DNA of 64,000 nucleotides from Candidula unifasciata (GCA_905116865.2 CAJHNH020002513.1:481001-545000); one strand, 5' to 3'; shown: positions 33,587 to 44,544, numbered from the stretch's first letter. Numbers and translations are program-made. Notes: generated by a model from the letters alone, not told the origin.

Positions 33587-36545
33587 TTATTGATCCAGCG
33601 GCGAATGGGCTTTCGCCCTTTGGCCCAATGCCATGTAGTGGAATTTGCATGTTTTCACAAGCTGTTCTTTTCCTCCGTACAAGGTGTTCCACTTGTCTGG
33701 TCTCGGAGGGAATAGCATTCTTCTAGTCTCGCTGAGTTTTGGGCACTCAAAGAGATGGTGTTCAACCGTTTCGTAGGGGTAGTTACATAGCTGTCACTCT
33801 GGGGAGTGTTGTGGCTGTATTCTGTTTAGACGTCCACTGAGTGGAGTATGTTGCGTTCTAAGTCTGAAGATGGTGGCCTGGTGCCTTCTTGTTAGATGGT
33901 TAATGCTAACATTAGGATCAGGGCCAGCCATGTGTCTATAAACCTCTCTTCCAGTGTCTCCCATGCCCCATCTGTTTAACCAAGTCTCTTTGTTTATAGC
34001 TCTTCTAAGTGTTTTTTTCTGTCTGTAGGGTTGTCGCTGTAGGTGGTTGTTCTTGTGTTGCTCTTTTCTTTGCCAATCTGTCAGTTCTGTCATTACCTGG
34101 TGTGCCAGAGGGGCCTGGAATCCACTGCATCACTATTCTGATGCTGTATGAAGCAATAAGCTGATCAGCATCCAGGATAATCTTGGATATGTCAGTTATG
34201 CAGCGTTCACTGCCCCCCAGTGCTTGAAGGGCAGACATTGAATCTGTGAAGATGACAATATTTTGGGCCTTTGAAGGGTAAACATCCATTACAGTCTTTA
34301 GGTAATATACTGCTGCTTTCCTGTGCAATTATTTCGGCTTCATAATTTGAACAGATTTCCCCCATGCATCAAAAATCTCTTCAACAGATCCATCGGAATA
34401 ACCTATGTAGATTCCGTAACCTGCTTTAAATTAATAGTAGCTTTCAATGCAGATCCATCAGTATAAACATGTATCCATTCTTAGGGGTAAGAATCAACGG
34501 TCTTTAGTGATGAGTTCAAAAGAGCGATTGGGTTGGATTGTTTGGTTTCCTCGCCTACCAATTTAATTCGGACTTCTGGAGCTTTAAAGCGAGCTTGTGG
34601 TGGTAGGTTTCTTGCAACATTCTGAATTCCTTGACGTCTTTCTGGGAGGTGGTATATGTCCTGAATTTCATTAACACAGTGTAAAACCGATTTGTGCTTT
34701 ATTCTTTGTTTGTATTCCCAGTTTTCTACAAGGTGTCTATTAGGATGGTTACGATTCTTTCCAACGCTTCTTTCATAAATTTATAAGGTGGCTTTTTCTC
34801 TCCGCAACCCGAGGGACTCCACATTTGTATGGATTTCACATGCAGCAGTTGGTGTAGACTACATAGCTCCGCAGATTAATCGGAGGGCATTATTTTGTAC
34901 TCTGTCCAGAGTCTCTAGGTTAGTTTTGGAGCAGGTTGTAAGCAGTGAGTTGTTGTACTCTATCACAGAGCGAACATATCCTAGACATAAGCCCCTCAGA
35001 GTTTCCTTGTCTGATCACCATGATGTACCTGCAAGTCTCTTTAATAACTGTAACCGCCTCAATGCCTTATTTCTTACGTTTTCTATATGATTCTTGGGGC
35101 TGAGCTGCCGGTCAAGTGTGAACCCAAGGTATGTAGGATGCTCTTCTTTCATCACTTGGTTTTTTTCTAGCCTCAGGTTAATATTCTTCCTTGCTACTTG
35201 ATGACTTTTGGTAAAGACTGTGTAGACCGCCTTTGCACAATTAACCTTGAGTTTCCATCTTTGGCAGTACTCATGCAGTCTTCTAAGGCCTTCATTTAGT
35301 CTTTGGGCTCCACTTTCCCCATTTTCATAACTCTGCCATATTGCTAGGTCATCAGCGTACAAGGCTTTTTCGGCCTTGAGTTGTTGTGGCAGGTTATTGA
35401 TAAAGATAAGGAACAGTGTACAGCTCAATGATGAGCCTTGTGGCAAGCCCTCCTCCAAGACTTCTTTAGAAGAGATTGCGTTGTGCATCTTATTGTTCTA
35501 TCTATCAGAAAGTATTTCACCCAGTCATACAATCTGCCATATATTCCTATACTCATCAGGAGACCTTTTTTCAATACTCTGTCATAGGCCTGCTGGAGGT
35601 AGACAAAGACGGCCACTGTGTGTTTCTTATTCTGGAAGCCATCATGTATTCTTTGTGTCAGTCTGAACAGCTGGTCTTCTGTGCAGCTGTTGGTTCTGAA
35701 GCCTGCCTGTTCATGGCATAGAACACCAGAACTCTCTATGAACGAATACAAGCGCTTGTTTATCATTCTTTCTGCAACTTTACCCAAGCATGATGCTAAG
35801 GATATCGGGCGGTAGCTTTTGGGGTCGTCTGGAGGCTTTTTGATTTTAAGAATGGGGACGATGTATGCATTCCTCCATGCCTTTGAAAGTTTGCTTGACC
35901 TCCAAGTTTTATTAATAAGCCTGAGAACTACTTCTCTCCCAGACCGGCCAAGACGTAGCAGCATTTTGTTGTGGATCTTATCTGGGCCTGGGGGTTTTCT
36001 AGGTTTTAATTTCTTCAGGGCTTGTTCTAATTCATCCAAGCTAAATTCATCTTCAAAAAGGGAGTCGCTGGCTGTTGGAGCTCTCTCTTGTTTCTTCAAC
36101 TGAGAGAGCTGTGTTCTATCGAGTTCTGACAGCTTACCTGCTCTGTTAACCGAGGCAAAAATAATGATTGAAATGTTTTTCTTTCTTCTTGTCTTCAGTG
36201 ACTGTCTTACTCCCATCTGTCACTGGTTTTGGGTTCACCCTTTACTTTCTCCGGAGAGGTTTTTAACTAAAGTCCATTCTTTATTTCCATTCTGTCTAAG
36301 GTCTAAGTTGGAGCAAGTTTCTGTCCATTTATATCTTTTAGCCTTATTAACTACAAGCTTTACTCTGGCACATGCTTTATTGTATTAGATCTTTGCTTCT
36401 GTTGAACGTGCAGTTTCGAGCAATATTCTTGCTTTATTCCTTTCAGATACAGTATTTTAAATTTCTTTATTCCAGAAGGTTTATATGCCTTCCGGCTGCC
36501 CCTTGGGTTGGCTTTCAACGCTGCATTCAGGATTGCTTCTGTTAA
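33587..36545 (-). mobile_element. LINE with RT, RNase H and zinc knuckle (Jockey/I-like)
   Basis: A 3-kb minus-strand element lacking its 5' endonuclease. From 36545 down it has a linker ('LNAALKANPRGSRKAYKPS'), then an RT frame (35425-36216) with 'KPRKPPGPDKIHNKMLLRLG', 'YRPISLASCLGKVAERM' and 'CHEQAGFRTNSCTEDQL'. A second frame (35015-35488) has 'LPQGSSLSCTLFLIFINNLP' and the catalytic 'YADDLAIW'. Then come 'PTYLGFTLDRQLSPK' and an RNase H part (34005-34328, 'IVIFTDSMSALQALGG', 'WIPGPSGTPGNDRTDRLAK'). A C-terminal 'TVEHHLFECPKL' knuckle lies at 33740-33790. Motif A reads FVYLQQAYD where FVDLQQAYD is usual, so a catalytic Asp has been lost. A few frameshifts separate the frames, making it a fairly young but dead copy. 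Confidence 0.93.
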
Positions 36546-36679
36546 ATCTTCACAGAAGTTTCCACACAGCTGTTGTCAATTTTCCCCAGGAGGCAGTCAG
36601 ATGTTTCCTGAAATAGTCACAATAAAGACACATGACACCAGCGTTATGTGAAAGCATTTGTTGAAAATTTTCTCCAGGT

Positions 36680-36800
36680 TTTGCCGGTGTGTTGGGAAAT
36701 GAGCAGGCGTATAGACTGGCATGTTCTGCACCACTTATTGGTGAATTGATGTATGACATGCTGGATGTCCCCTTTGGGAGCGAGTGAACAGTTGGGGAGC
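36680..36800 (+). mobile_element. LINE RNase H fragment
   Basis: The plus strand reads 'VGNEQAYRLACSAPLIGELM', the end of a retrotransposon RNase H domain (usual form GNE.AD.LA). The catalytic Asp is replaced by Tyr. Only this scrap remains. Confidence 0.6.
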
Positions 36801-36899
36801 CACATATAGATCATTACAGTTTGAGGAGAATGGTGCTGCTTGGATTTAACAGGGGCTCTGACCGATGATCGACGCTCAGGGGAAGGACGAAACGTATTT

Positions 36900-37025
36900 A
36901 CAATCAGACAGTATTTGGTACCATCTGAATTGGAAATCTTTGCTTGCTGATAAAGATGGGGACAAAGCGCTTATGGGGCGTCCTGAATTCTATGATGTTG
37001 ATTCCTAATTCAACAAAGCATTCAG
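36900..37025 (+). repeat. Dispersed LINE 3'-type repeat
   Basis: 'ggtaccatctgaattggaaatctttgcttgctgataaagatggggacaaagcgctta' through 'gttgattcctaattcaac' recurs at 44545-44645 and, more diverged, at 37170-37285. Probably an untranslated part of a LINE or SINE family. Confidence 0.65.
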
Positions 37026-37169
37026 ATGTGGTCAAGGCCCTTTGAGAACAAGCAACGGAATCAGTATAGAAAGAAGATTACTATGGCCTAGAGAGAATGC
37101 GGTACCTTGGTGTAACCAGATGATCTGGCCGGCTCATTACACTCAGATGAAAGGCAAGAATACTTTTAA

Positions 37170-37290
37170 CCAGATTGTGACCGGTACCATCAGTACTGGA
37201 ACTCTGCGCGGGCTGCCGAAAATGAGGACAGAGCATGTATGGGAATGCCCTGAGTGCTGTGATGTCAATTCTTGACTCAACTCAACGCAT
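37170..37290 (+). repeat. Dispersed repeat, second copy
   Basis: 'gaccggtaccatcagtactggaactctgcgcgggctgccgaaaatgaggacagagca' ending 'gtcaattcttgactcaac'. A diverged tandem neighbour of the 36.9 kb copy. Confidence 0.6.
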
Positions 37291-37544
37291 TCAACATTAT
37301 AAAGCTTTGAGGCTCATTGGTCATGATGACGCCATAGAAGTACTCTCAAATCAATGTTTCAAAGCACAGATGTGATCAAATGTCTGTTTGAGAAATTATC
37401 CTCTACCAAAATGGCAAAGTAAATGGACGTTGAAACAATGCAGTAATTGTCAAAACATACAGGCCTCATCTGTAGTCCTGAATATTCCCCTTTTGTTTCT
37501 TTCTTGAAACAGGTAAGCGAATGGGGGTGACTGAGTTGATCTTT

Positions 37545-37625
37545 ATTGTGTCAGTTATTAAATCACGGGTGATACTTATCCGAATGGTGGTACTTTATGT
37601 CACACAGGGTGTTTATAGTTTATTG
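37545..37625 (-). repeat. Family B repeat scrap
   Basis: The reverse complement contains 'aaacaccctgtgtgacataaagtaccaccattcggataagtatcacccgtg', a diverged piece of the family B unit. Confidence 0.6.
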
Positions 37626-37659
37626 TTCAGTGTGATTTGCTCATCATTATCATCATAAG

Positions 37660-38092
37660 CAGGTGCCAGTATCAAAAGCTTTTTGCATGCCTCCAAAATA
37701 TAGGATTTGATGGAATGGACATCAGAATTATTGGCAACCTATACTGAGAACAAATAGCAACAGTTAGACACCACAACATCGTCTCACAACAGACAGAGAT
37801 AAAAAGAGAAGTTCGTCAAGGTTGTGTGTGTTATGCAAAACACAGAAAACATGTTCAGACAAGTTGGAGAACTGTCTGGATTCAATGTTAATGGAAGAAT
37901 AATAAACAGTCTGATATATGCGGATGACACCTTGTTTCTGGAAGAAAGCGAGCAAGATTTACAAGATCTAGTGGATCAAGTCAACAGAAAGAGTGCAAAG
38001 TATGGCTTGGACAATAATATTCGAAAAACAAAAAACCTAACTAGAATGTCTTGCATTGGAACCCACAGGAGCATAGGCATAACGGAAGGCAA
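37660..38092 (+). mobile_element. LINE RT, 5' part of a split element
   Basis: Plus strand: 'LQNIGFDGMDIRIIGNLY' then 'EIKREVRQGCV' of the RT palm. A deletion or frame break follows, then 'LSGFNVNGRIINSLIYADDTLFLEES' with intact YADD (37860-37960) and 'VNRKSAKYGLDNNIRKTK'. The element is interrupted at about 38092 by an inserted LINE 3' end and resumes at about 38255. Confidence 0.87.
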
Positions 38093-38254
38093 AAAAAAAA
38101 AAAAAAAAAACAACATGGAGAAGAGAGCTGGAGAATGAAGTTAGATAGATGGGGAGGACATGGGGGAGAACTTCATGTAATGGCGAATGATTGAACGACA
38201 GCGTGAGTTGGTTGAGAGCTCCCATTAGAGAATAGAAAGACTGAAGAAGAAGAA
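38093..38254 (+). mobile_element. Inserted LINE 3' end
   Basis: Starts in an A run (about 38090-38109) and carries 'ggagaatgaagttagatagatggggaggacatggggg', 'gattgaacgacagcgtgagttg', 'gagagctcccattagagaatag' and a terminal (GAA)n at about 38236-38250. The same sequence with the same GAA tail occurs at 58560-58735. It splits the host LINE reading. Confidence 0.7.
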
Positions 38255-38335
38255 ATAACAATGCGAAAGAGCAATCAGCAGTAAACATTACTGTAAACGG
38301 AAAGATATTAGAGCAAGTCTTCTTCTTCTTCCTCT
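38255..38335 (+). mobile_element. LINE RT, middle part of a split element
   Basis: 'AVNITVNGKILEQV' (plus strand) is the block that follows the RT thumb in this family. It continues the 37.66 kb part and is cut again at about 38330 by the RNase H LINE on the minus strand. Confidence 0.75.
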
Positions 38336-39195
38336 TCGACCCTTCTGTCAGAAAACTTATATCAGGAGGCCGGTAGCCTTTATGAAAGCTATCGTGCAAT
38401 CCATATCCTCTCGTGTACCACACAGTTTTGTCTTCAGTGTGGTTGGAACAGGCCAGATTGCGTCTCTGTTGTCAGCATACAGTTGACAGTGTTGGAGCAC
38501 ATGCTCAGCATTTTCGGGTGCCACGCTGCAGGGACACGTCTCCGTATTTCCTACACCGAAAAATTTGAACATATGTTGACGAAATCTGTTGTGCCCTGTC
38601 CTTAGTCTGAATATAATACACTGTCCCTCTCTAGAGAGGCGATGAAGTGAGTCTTGGGGAGAAAATCTGGTGTGGGTACCCAGCCACCTTTCTTGGATAC
38701 TAGATTGTATTAGTGTTTTCGTCTCTTGGTGGGTTAAGTCGCTATTTGGTTGTACCATGTCACTGCCAATTCTGGCCAATCTGTCCGCTATTTCATTGCC
38801 TTCCAATCCACAGTGACCTGGAATCCACTGCATTACAGATTGTTCTACTGAAGAGCCTAAGTAAATCAGCTGTTGCGTCAAGTCTACAAACTGAGTGTCT
38901 TTTGGGTTAACAATTGCTTGTAGAACTGACATAGCATCAGTCAGAAAGACCACTCTGCTATATTTGCTGTGCTGTTGTCCATTCAGGAAAGAACATGCCG
39001 CTAGAAGTGCTTCTGCATCTGCTCTGTAATTGGAGGAATATGAACCTGTTGGTACAGCCTGGTTGCTTTTTAAACCATTTGGGCATTCTAAGTATATTCC
39101 TCCTCCTCCGTCTCTTACTGCTCTCTTGGCTGAACCATCTGTATACACTCGAAAGTGATTAGCTTTTCCTATGTAGGACACGTAGCAACACATGA
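38326..39195 (-). mobile_element. Inserted 5'-truncated LINE with RNase H and (GAA)n tail
   Basis: A minus-strand insertion inside the plus-strand LINE. It is 5'-truncated within or just before the RNase H domain (near 39195) and ends with a (GAAGA)n-type 3' tail at 38326-38340. It keeps one uninterrupted 278-codon frame, listed separately. Confidence 0.85.
38357..39193 (-). CDS. Intact RNase H / C-terminal frame of a LINE
   Basis: 278 codons with no stop: an RNase HI domain followed by the C-terminal knuckle region of a non-LTR retrotransposon. The catalytic acids are all present: Asp in 'VYTDGSAKR' (residues about 16-24), Glu in 'ADAEALLAA' (about 58-66), Asp in 'VFLTDAMSVLQAI' (about 82-94) and Asp in 'GNEIADRLARIG' (about 132-143). 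'HRLSREGQCIIFRLRTGHN' and a Cys-rich 'CPCSVAPENAEHVLQHC' motif follow. In life it is the tail of a longer ORF2, and the first Met is not a true start. The RT is absent, so nothing mobile can be made from it. Compared with its shredded relative at 55.9-57.0 kb it looks young. Confidence 0.85.
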   Translation of the reverse strand: MCCYVSYIGKANHFRVYTDGSAKRAVRDGGGGIYLECPNGLKSNQAVPTGSYSSNYRADAEALLAACSFLNGQQHSKYSRVVFLTDAMSVLQAIVNPKDTQFVDLTQQLIYLGSSVEQSVMQWIPGHCGLEGNEIADRLARIGSDMVQPNSDLTHQETKTLIQSSIQERWLGTHTRFSPQDSLHRLSREGQCIIFRLRTGHNRFRQHMFKFFGVGNTETCPCSVAPENAEHVLQHCQLYADNRDAIWPVPTTLKTKLCGTREDMDCTIAFIKATGLLI

Positions 39196-39745
39196 TGGCA
39201 AAAGTGAAACAGATATTAAAAAAAAAAGCAGGAATGACCTAAAACTACCATCAATAAATTTTTCACAGCCAGAGAGATAAACAACACATTAAACATTAGA
39301 ATAGACAAATGTTATGTTAACTTACCCTGCTTTATGGTGCAGAAACGTGGACAATGAAAAGGCAAACAGGAAATCGAACTGAATCTCTAGTAATGTGGAT
39401 TTGCAGAAGAACAGGTGATTTGATGGGGGCAAAGGGGAGGGGCGGGGGTCACATACAAAGACTAATGGAAAGACTAAGAGTGACAAGTGAATTACTGAAA
39501 CAAATAAAAACGAGACACTTGAAATATTTTGGTCACATTAAAAGACATAATACGCTTGTGAATACTAGAGGGAAAGGTCGAGGGCAAGAGCAATAGGTAG
39601 ACAACGATACAAATGGGAGGGCATCGACAAGCGATGGACGAACAACATTCTGTGAGGCTGTACAACCAAGACAACAGATAAACGATGTTTGAGATCCATT
39701 GCAGCCAAACCTCACTGGGGAGCCAGTACCTGACTGATTGAGAAT
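39196..39745 (+). mobile_element. LINE C-terminus, 3' part of a split element
   Basis: Resumes the plus-strand LINE cut at 38330: 'DGKSETDIKKK', then 'LNIRIDKCYVN' and 'LWCRNVDNEK/WTMKRQTGN', then 'LLKQIKTRHLKYFGHIKRH' and 'GKGRGQEQ' (39354-39596). The end passes into 'KPHWGASTLTD'-like sequence before the CAG array. With 37660-38092 and 38255-38335 it forms one original element broken by two insertions. Confidence 0.83.
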
Positions 39746-39750
39746 TAACA

Positions 39751-39751
<1 letters not shown>

Positions 39752-39791
<40 letters not shown>

Positions 39792-39799
39792 AGCAGCAA

Positions 39800-39881
<82 letters not shown>

Positions 39882-39883
39882 AG
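39752..39883 (+). repeat. (CAG)n/(CAA)n trinucleotide array
   Basis: About 44 triplets, mainly CAG with interspersed CAA, directly after the LINE 3' end. All frames are open through it, giving false Ala, Gln, Ser, Leu or Cys runs. No exon borders are visible, so it is not taken as coding. Confidence 0.95.
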
Positions 39884-40109
39884 CGGTAGTAATTTGTAGT
39901 GTTGTTGTTGCAGCAGCTGTAGGCGTGGTAGTGATGGTGGTGTAGTATTGTAGATGGAAAAGAAGACAAATAAGAATAACGAGAAAAAGAATAAGAATAG
40001 TATGTCTATTCTATAGTGTTAGAAAGTGTTATTTTCAAAATATGCCGTCCATCTTCATTGTCGACATTTACAGTATTTCGTAATTGTTAGTTATTTTCCT
40101 TTGCAGTGG

Positions 40110-40312
40110 TCATGGCATAAAAGCAAAATTCGTCCTGGTGTGAAACATTGCATAGACATCTTTTTTTTTCATGTGTAGCGACTGCGTTGGTAGTTGTTCT
40201 GGCTGCATTATTACTAGATGACCAAACCATTTGAACTTCTGTTTCTCAATGATTTTGCTGCAGAAGATCTGTGTATTTATCTTTGTACACGTAGAAGGGT
40301 TATACATAATAC
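40110..40312 (-). mobile_element. LINE C-terminal scrap
   Basis: 'SKIIEKQKFKWFGHLVIMQP' and 'QSLHMKKKD' match the C-terminus of the LINE at 48.4 kb ('TRFIEKQQIKWFGHLVRMQQ', 'QALHLRRS'). A short relic. Confidence 0.75.
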
Positions 40313-40314
40313 TT

Positions 40315-40930
40315 TAAAATATTTTATGTAATCATTTTCGAATAATATCGCGCCATCTATTCAGTAGTTTGGAGTTATGTTTTTCTTGCCGAACATTAAA
40401 AAATGTTTAGTGTTTTAATATCCTGGTATACAACTCTTTAGCTTTATTTTTTAGTGATACAAGCCATTCTAATTTGTAGCCCCAGTGATTTACTTTATTA
40501 TCATAAATGTTATCGTTTTTTTAGGTCGATAACTGTTCTTTACTAAATATTTACCACGTGTACATTTTAATTATAAAAATGAACAGGCTATCAGAAGTCT
40601 GTGGGGAGGTGGATATTCAAAATAATATGTCATATTTACTAGAAATAAAAATCAGTTCCAGAGACTGGGAAGGAAGAGGCAGTTGATGAAAGGAAAGAAA
40701 TAGACAAATGAAATATTTCTGGCACAGAACCACTAATTAAAACCACAATAGAGGGACAAGTTACTGGCAAGCAAGCAAAAGGCTAACAGTTCTACAGGAT
40801 GAAGATAAAATCAAGAAATGGACGTACAGAGGCTCATAGAGTCGAACGTGCAAGACAGGGCGGGATGGAGATCCACAGGATAACCTTCATTTAGGAAATG
40901 GCACATGACTGACTGTAATTAAGTAAGCTC
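40315..40930. other. Unassigned spacer
   Basis: AT-rich. 40655-40925 on the plus strand has LINE-like fragments ('GRGS..MKGKK', 'MAHDWL'), too decayed to define. Confidence 0.35.
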
Positions 40931-40934
40931 TCTT

Positions 40935-41197
40935 CGCGCCTCCAGACATAAAGGTCATATACGACTAGACCAGTATTTTATAGACCTCAGGGTGGGGAGG
41001 GGATAATGTAGTCAACATCACGCCGGCCATCTTTACTTCCCAAAGCTTTATCTGGTGCCTGTGTTAGGCTGACACAACCTGGAAGCCAAGGATATGTTTG
41101 GAAAAAAGGAACAAATTTATCTGTTAAACTGGGATTTGAACTCTCGACCTTCGGGTCTCAAGGTAAGAGTCTAACCTGTACGCCACACTGGCTTACG
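40935..41197 (-). mobile_element. SINE family S, diverged
   Basis: The reverse complement has a tRNA-like head ('gtgtggcgtacaggttagactcttaccttgagacccgaaggtcgagagttcaaatccc' with B box GTTCAAATCCC). The body follows ('ggcttccaggttgtgtcagcct', 'gataaagctttgggaagtaaagatggccggcgtgatgttgacta') and then 'gaggtctataaaatactggtctag'. Confidence 0.85.
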
Positions 41198-41339
41198 AAC
41201 AACAAAGGAGATTCATTTAAGGTATTTTTATTATCACCTAGTGAACTGTTTTGTCTTAATTGCATAACTATCTCATCAGCCTCATACACTTGCTGCTTAA
41301 AGAATATTTGATCGGTAATATTTACACCTTTGCTGGGGA

Positions 41340-41785
41340 ATACTCAGTAGACGCAGCATTGTTGCTTTTTGCCCCGACCAATGGGTATGAGTCACTAAGG
41401 AAGCAAAATGAGGCATTTGAGATGAAGTGCAATAGAATGATTCTTATGAAGTGCAATAGAACGATTCTTATAATATCATAGATCAAGCAGTAAAGGAAAA
41501 CTGACATTTTAGGAAATCTGGATGTCAAGGGAAATTGGCTGAGAACAACATATTGTCTTAAAACTGAAATATGAGACATAACAAACGCCACCGTTGATCC
41601 GAACAGTCACAGAGGGCATGACACTAAGCAAAATGGGCAGGAAACGACAAGCTCAAAATCGGACAGAGGACACAGGGACAATGCAAGGTGGAAGAGCTAC
41701 TAAAGGACAGAGTTTGTTTCAGGCGAGCTGTGATTCTAGCAAGATCTATAAAAGAACCTGCTGCATGGTGATGGAAGCGTTGTCA
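41340..41785 (+). mobile_element. LINE C-terminal relic
   Basis: Plus strand: 'SLRKQNEAFEMKCNRMIL' (a partial duplication of 'MKCNRMILMKCNRTIL'), then after stops 'KWAGNDKLKIGQRTQGQCKV' and 'EELLKDRVCFRRAVILARS'. These are C-terminal LINE blocks in the expected order, so an old copy. Confidence 0.65.
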
Positions 41786-42224
41786 TCTACCTAGCCGTAT
41801 ATCAAACTGACAGCAGACAATATTCAGAAATTGATTGAAATGAAGCAACGATGATGAGAACTGGCCACGTACCACACATTTGTAGAACATTCAAAATCAG
41901 AATATTTCAGATCTCAGTTCCATTTCCTGCTATGCAGCCTCCTTTGCTTTCGCAAATAATGTAATGCAAAACTGTCAATTTGTGTTATAACTGATCTCGC
42001 AACTAAGGTCGTAAGTAGGTATGTGCTTTGCTAGGGAAAAAAATCGTCACGTTGAACCAGCATCCCTGAAGAGAGAACCTCAAGGTTATAATTGTGACTA
42101 TGTTATATGCGCCATATACAATGGCTTAGCATAACGCGCCACCAAGAGCTATGAACAGGATCCTGCAATGATGATGCGATCAAAGGCGACAGTGCCAACC
42201 ACTGTCGTCTATCGGCAAACCAAT

Positions 42225-42335
42225 GGGCGACCAGGTCGACAATTTGTGAATCCCAGGTAGACCTAGCCTAAACATTTTATACCATGAGATGTCTTGGGCA
42301 GTAAAGACCTAGGGCGGAATGTTGAGAACATCAGT
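42225..42335 (+). mobile_element. SINE family S scrap
   Basis: 'gtagacctagcctaaacattttataccatgagatgtcttgggcagtaaagacctagggcggaatg' matches the middle of the family S body. Head and tail are missing. Confidence 0.55.
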
Positions 42336-42548
42336 TAAAAAAAAAAAAAATAGTTCAATTGATCTTTACAAAATTTAGGCATTATACTGTATGCATCATG
42401 TGCCGCTGCTGTGACAGAGATTCTTTTCAAAAATATTTATCAACAGTAACTGTCAACAGCCTTTTAGCATTTCAAATTGCAAATCTAGAAATCTTATCTG
42501 CCTCTAACATGAATGTCTTTTACCCAGCTGACGTTGAATGTTCCAATG

Positions 42549-42890
42549 CAATTTATACGCCCATCAAGTGTCACGTATACATTTACATTCAATTTACACG
42601 ACCATCAAGTGTAATTTATACATTTACATGCAATTTACACGACCATCAAGTGTAATTTATACATTTACATGCAATTTACACGACCATCAAGTGTAATTTA
42701 TACATTTACATGCAATTTACACGACCATCAAGTGTAATTTATACATTTACATGCAATTTACACGACCATCAAGTGTAATTTATACATTTACATGCAATTT
42801 ACACGACCATCAAGTGTAATTTATACATTTACATGCAATTTACACGACCATCAAGTGTAATTTATACATTTACATGCAATTTACGCGACA
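42549..42890 (+). repeat. 41-bp minisatellite, about 8 copies
   Basis: Head-to-tail 41-bp units with 'acgaccatcaagtgtaatttatacatttacatgcaattt'. The inner copies are identical, and the first (cgcccatcaagtgtcacgta) and last (acgcgacaacc) are diverged, as expected if expansion happens in the middle. Each unit holds an imperfect palindrome aatttacac...gtgtaattt around ccatca. Not coding. Confidence 0.95.
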
Positions 42891-44540
42891 ACCTACAGCC
42901 AGCTTGTTGTTCGATGCTCATCTACGGGTATCTTACCCCGTCCACAGACATCTCTAGAATAGATGTGTCCTAACGATTACCGGGCCCCGTCATAGATTTT
43001 TGTCTTCTTCTGCAAACATGATATCGTCACTACTGCTAAAACCTACATTTTATAACCTCCTATAACATTGGAAAAGTCATGCCGCTAACTTTTTAGTCAT
43101 AAGCAATAGTTACTTTAATATTGTCTATTTCAAAGAGTAACATTCTTTGAGTTTTAACTCTTCAACTCTTTGTAGGTCATAATTTATGTCTGAGGGTGGC
43201 AGTAATGATCACGCTTTACTCATGGATGTAGCTTCCACGGGCACTAAAAGCAAAACCGTTGTAGAAAACAGTTATATAGACATGGTTCTTAAGAAACTCT
43301 GGTTAAACAAAAGTGTAGAAACACACACAACACACTGATTCCTAAAATGCCGTCTCCGCGATCAAGGTTGGCTGCAGTGCTAAGATTGTGAATGTCACGT
43401 GGTAAAACATCAATCCTTTCTTCAGTGCATTCACGTAACCCTGCCCAAATGACACGAAACAGTATTTAAAATAATTGTAAGAATGAGTGAATGAAAATAC
43501 GCTAGCCGAAGGAATGGAACTTTGATGCGTTCAGTAGCAAGTAGTTGTGAAACACATTCACTAACCTCCTAACCACACAACCCTTGGCGCTTCACTTGGG
43601 ACAGCTCTTCTTTAGGAGTTTTAACATTAAGAGGAGATAGGAGTTGAAGTCACAGTTGAAATAGAAAGGATTGCCATAAAAGTGAAGCTCAAAGTAAGAA
43701 TTAAGAAATATAGACAAGAAGGGTGCAGCGAAGAAAAAAACTATTTGGGGTGGGGGTGCCGCCGCCTAGCACCCCCTCCTTTTTCACCCAGCTACAAACT
43801 ACGTCATCCTCAACACCTAAGCAACAACAACAACAACAAAAAACTGTAAGAGATGGCTCAGGTCACTTTAGCCCCCACCCCTTCCAATAAATTAGGACAA
43901 CATGGGCACATTGCTTACCCCCTCGTCACTTTACACATATTCTCGTCAATTAACTGGGTGGGGCTGAGGGTGGACTGCATCTCCTAGTTCCTTTACAAAA
44001 ATGTAGGGTGGCCTGAGGCTCCTCTCCCTTCTTTAAATTTAAAAGGGCGGTTCTCATTGACCTGGACCTTAAGGTTCTGGTGCCTATGGTATACGACGTA
44101 ACCAATGAACATATTACAAGTTGTCTAGACCTGAAAGAGTATGCCAAACACACACTAATGCAATTTATTTCACACTAATTAAAAACAGAAGAAAGGCGAT
44201 AGACCGACATGATCGATTCACGTTTTGTTAGTCAGAAGATTAAGTTCTTTAGTTTAGCATAGTACCCAGACAAGGTTTTAGAATCAATAATTCTTCCCAT
44301 TTCATGTCAACGAGGAAGGTGGAAAGAAATATAATTTCGGCTGTATCTTGAAAAAAAAAAATGTATTTTTTAAAAATTCAATTATAACTAACTAAATAGA
44401 ACAAGGCAAGGGAAAAAAATGATGTAAAGAAAAAAAAGCATTTACAGAATTCTTTACCAGCCAACAAAATCAAACAATGCGAAACCACAGAATATACATT
44501 TCAACTTTCAAGGGAAAGGCGAGACTGCTATACAGTCAAA
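42891..44540. other. Unassigned spacer
   Basis: No supported gene. C- and G-rich patches near 43740-43800 and 43870-43985, and an A run at 44350. No element recognised. Confidence 0.4.
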
Positions 44541-44544
44541 CAGT

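Noticed and set aside
39533..39969. Poly-Leu, poly-Cys and poly-Ala frames at a CAG array
   Set aside because: A triplet repeat leaves every frame open. It follows a LINE 3' end and has no exon borders.
42549..42890. CRISPR-like look of the 41-bp repeats
   Set aside because: Units are head to tail without unique spacers, and the DNA is animal.
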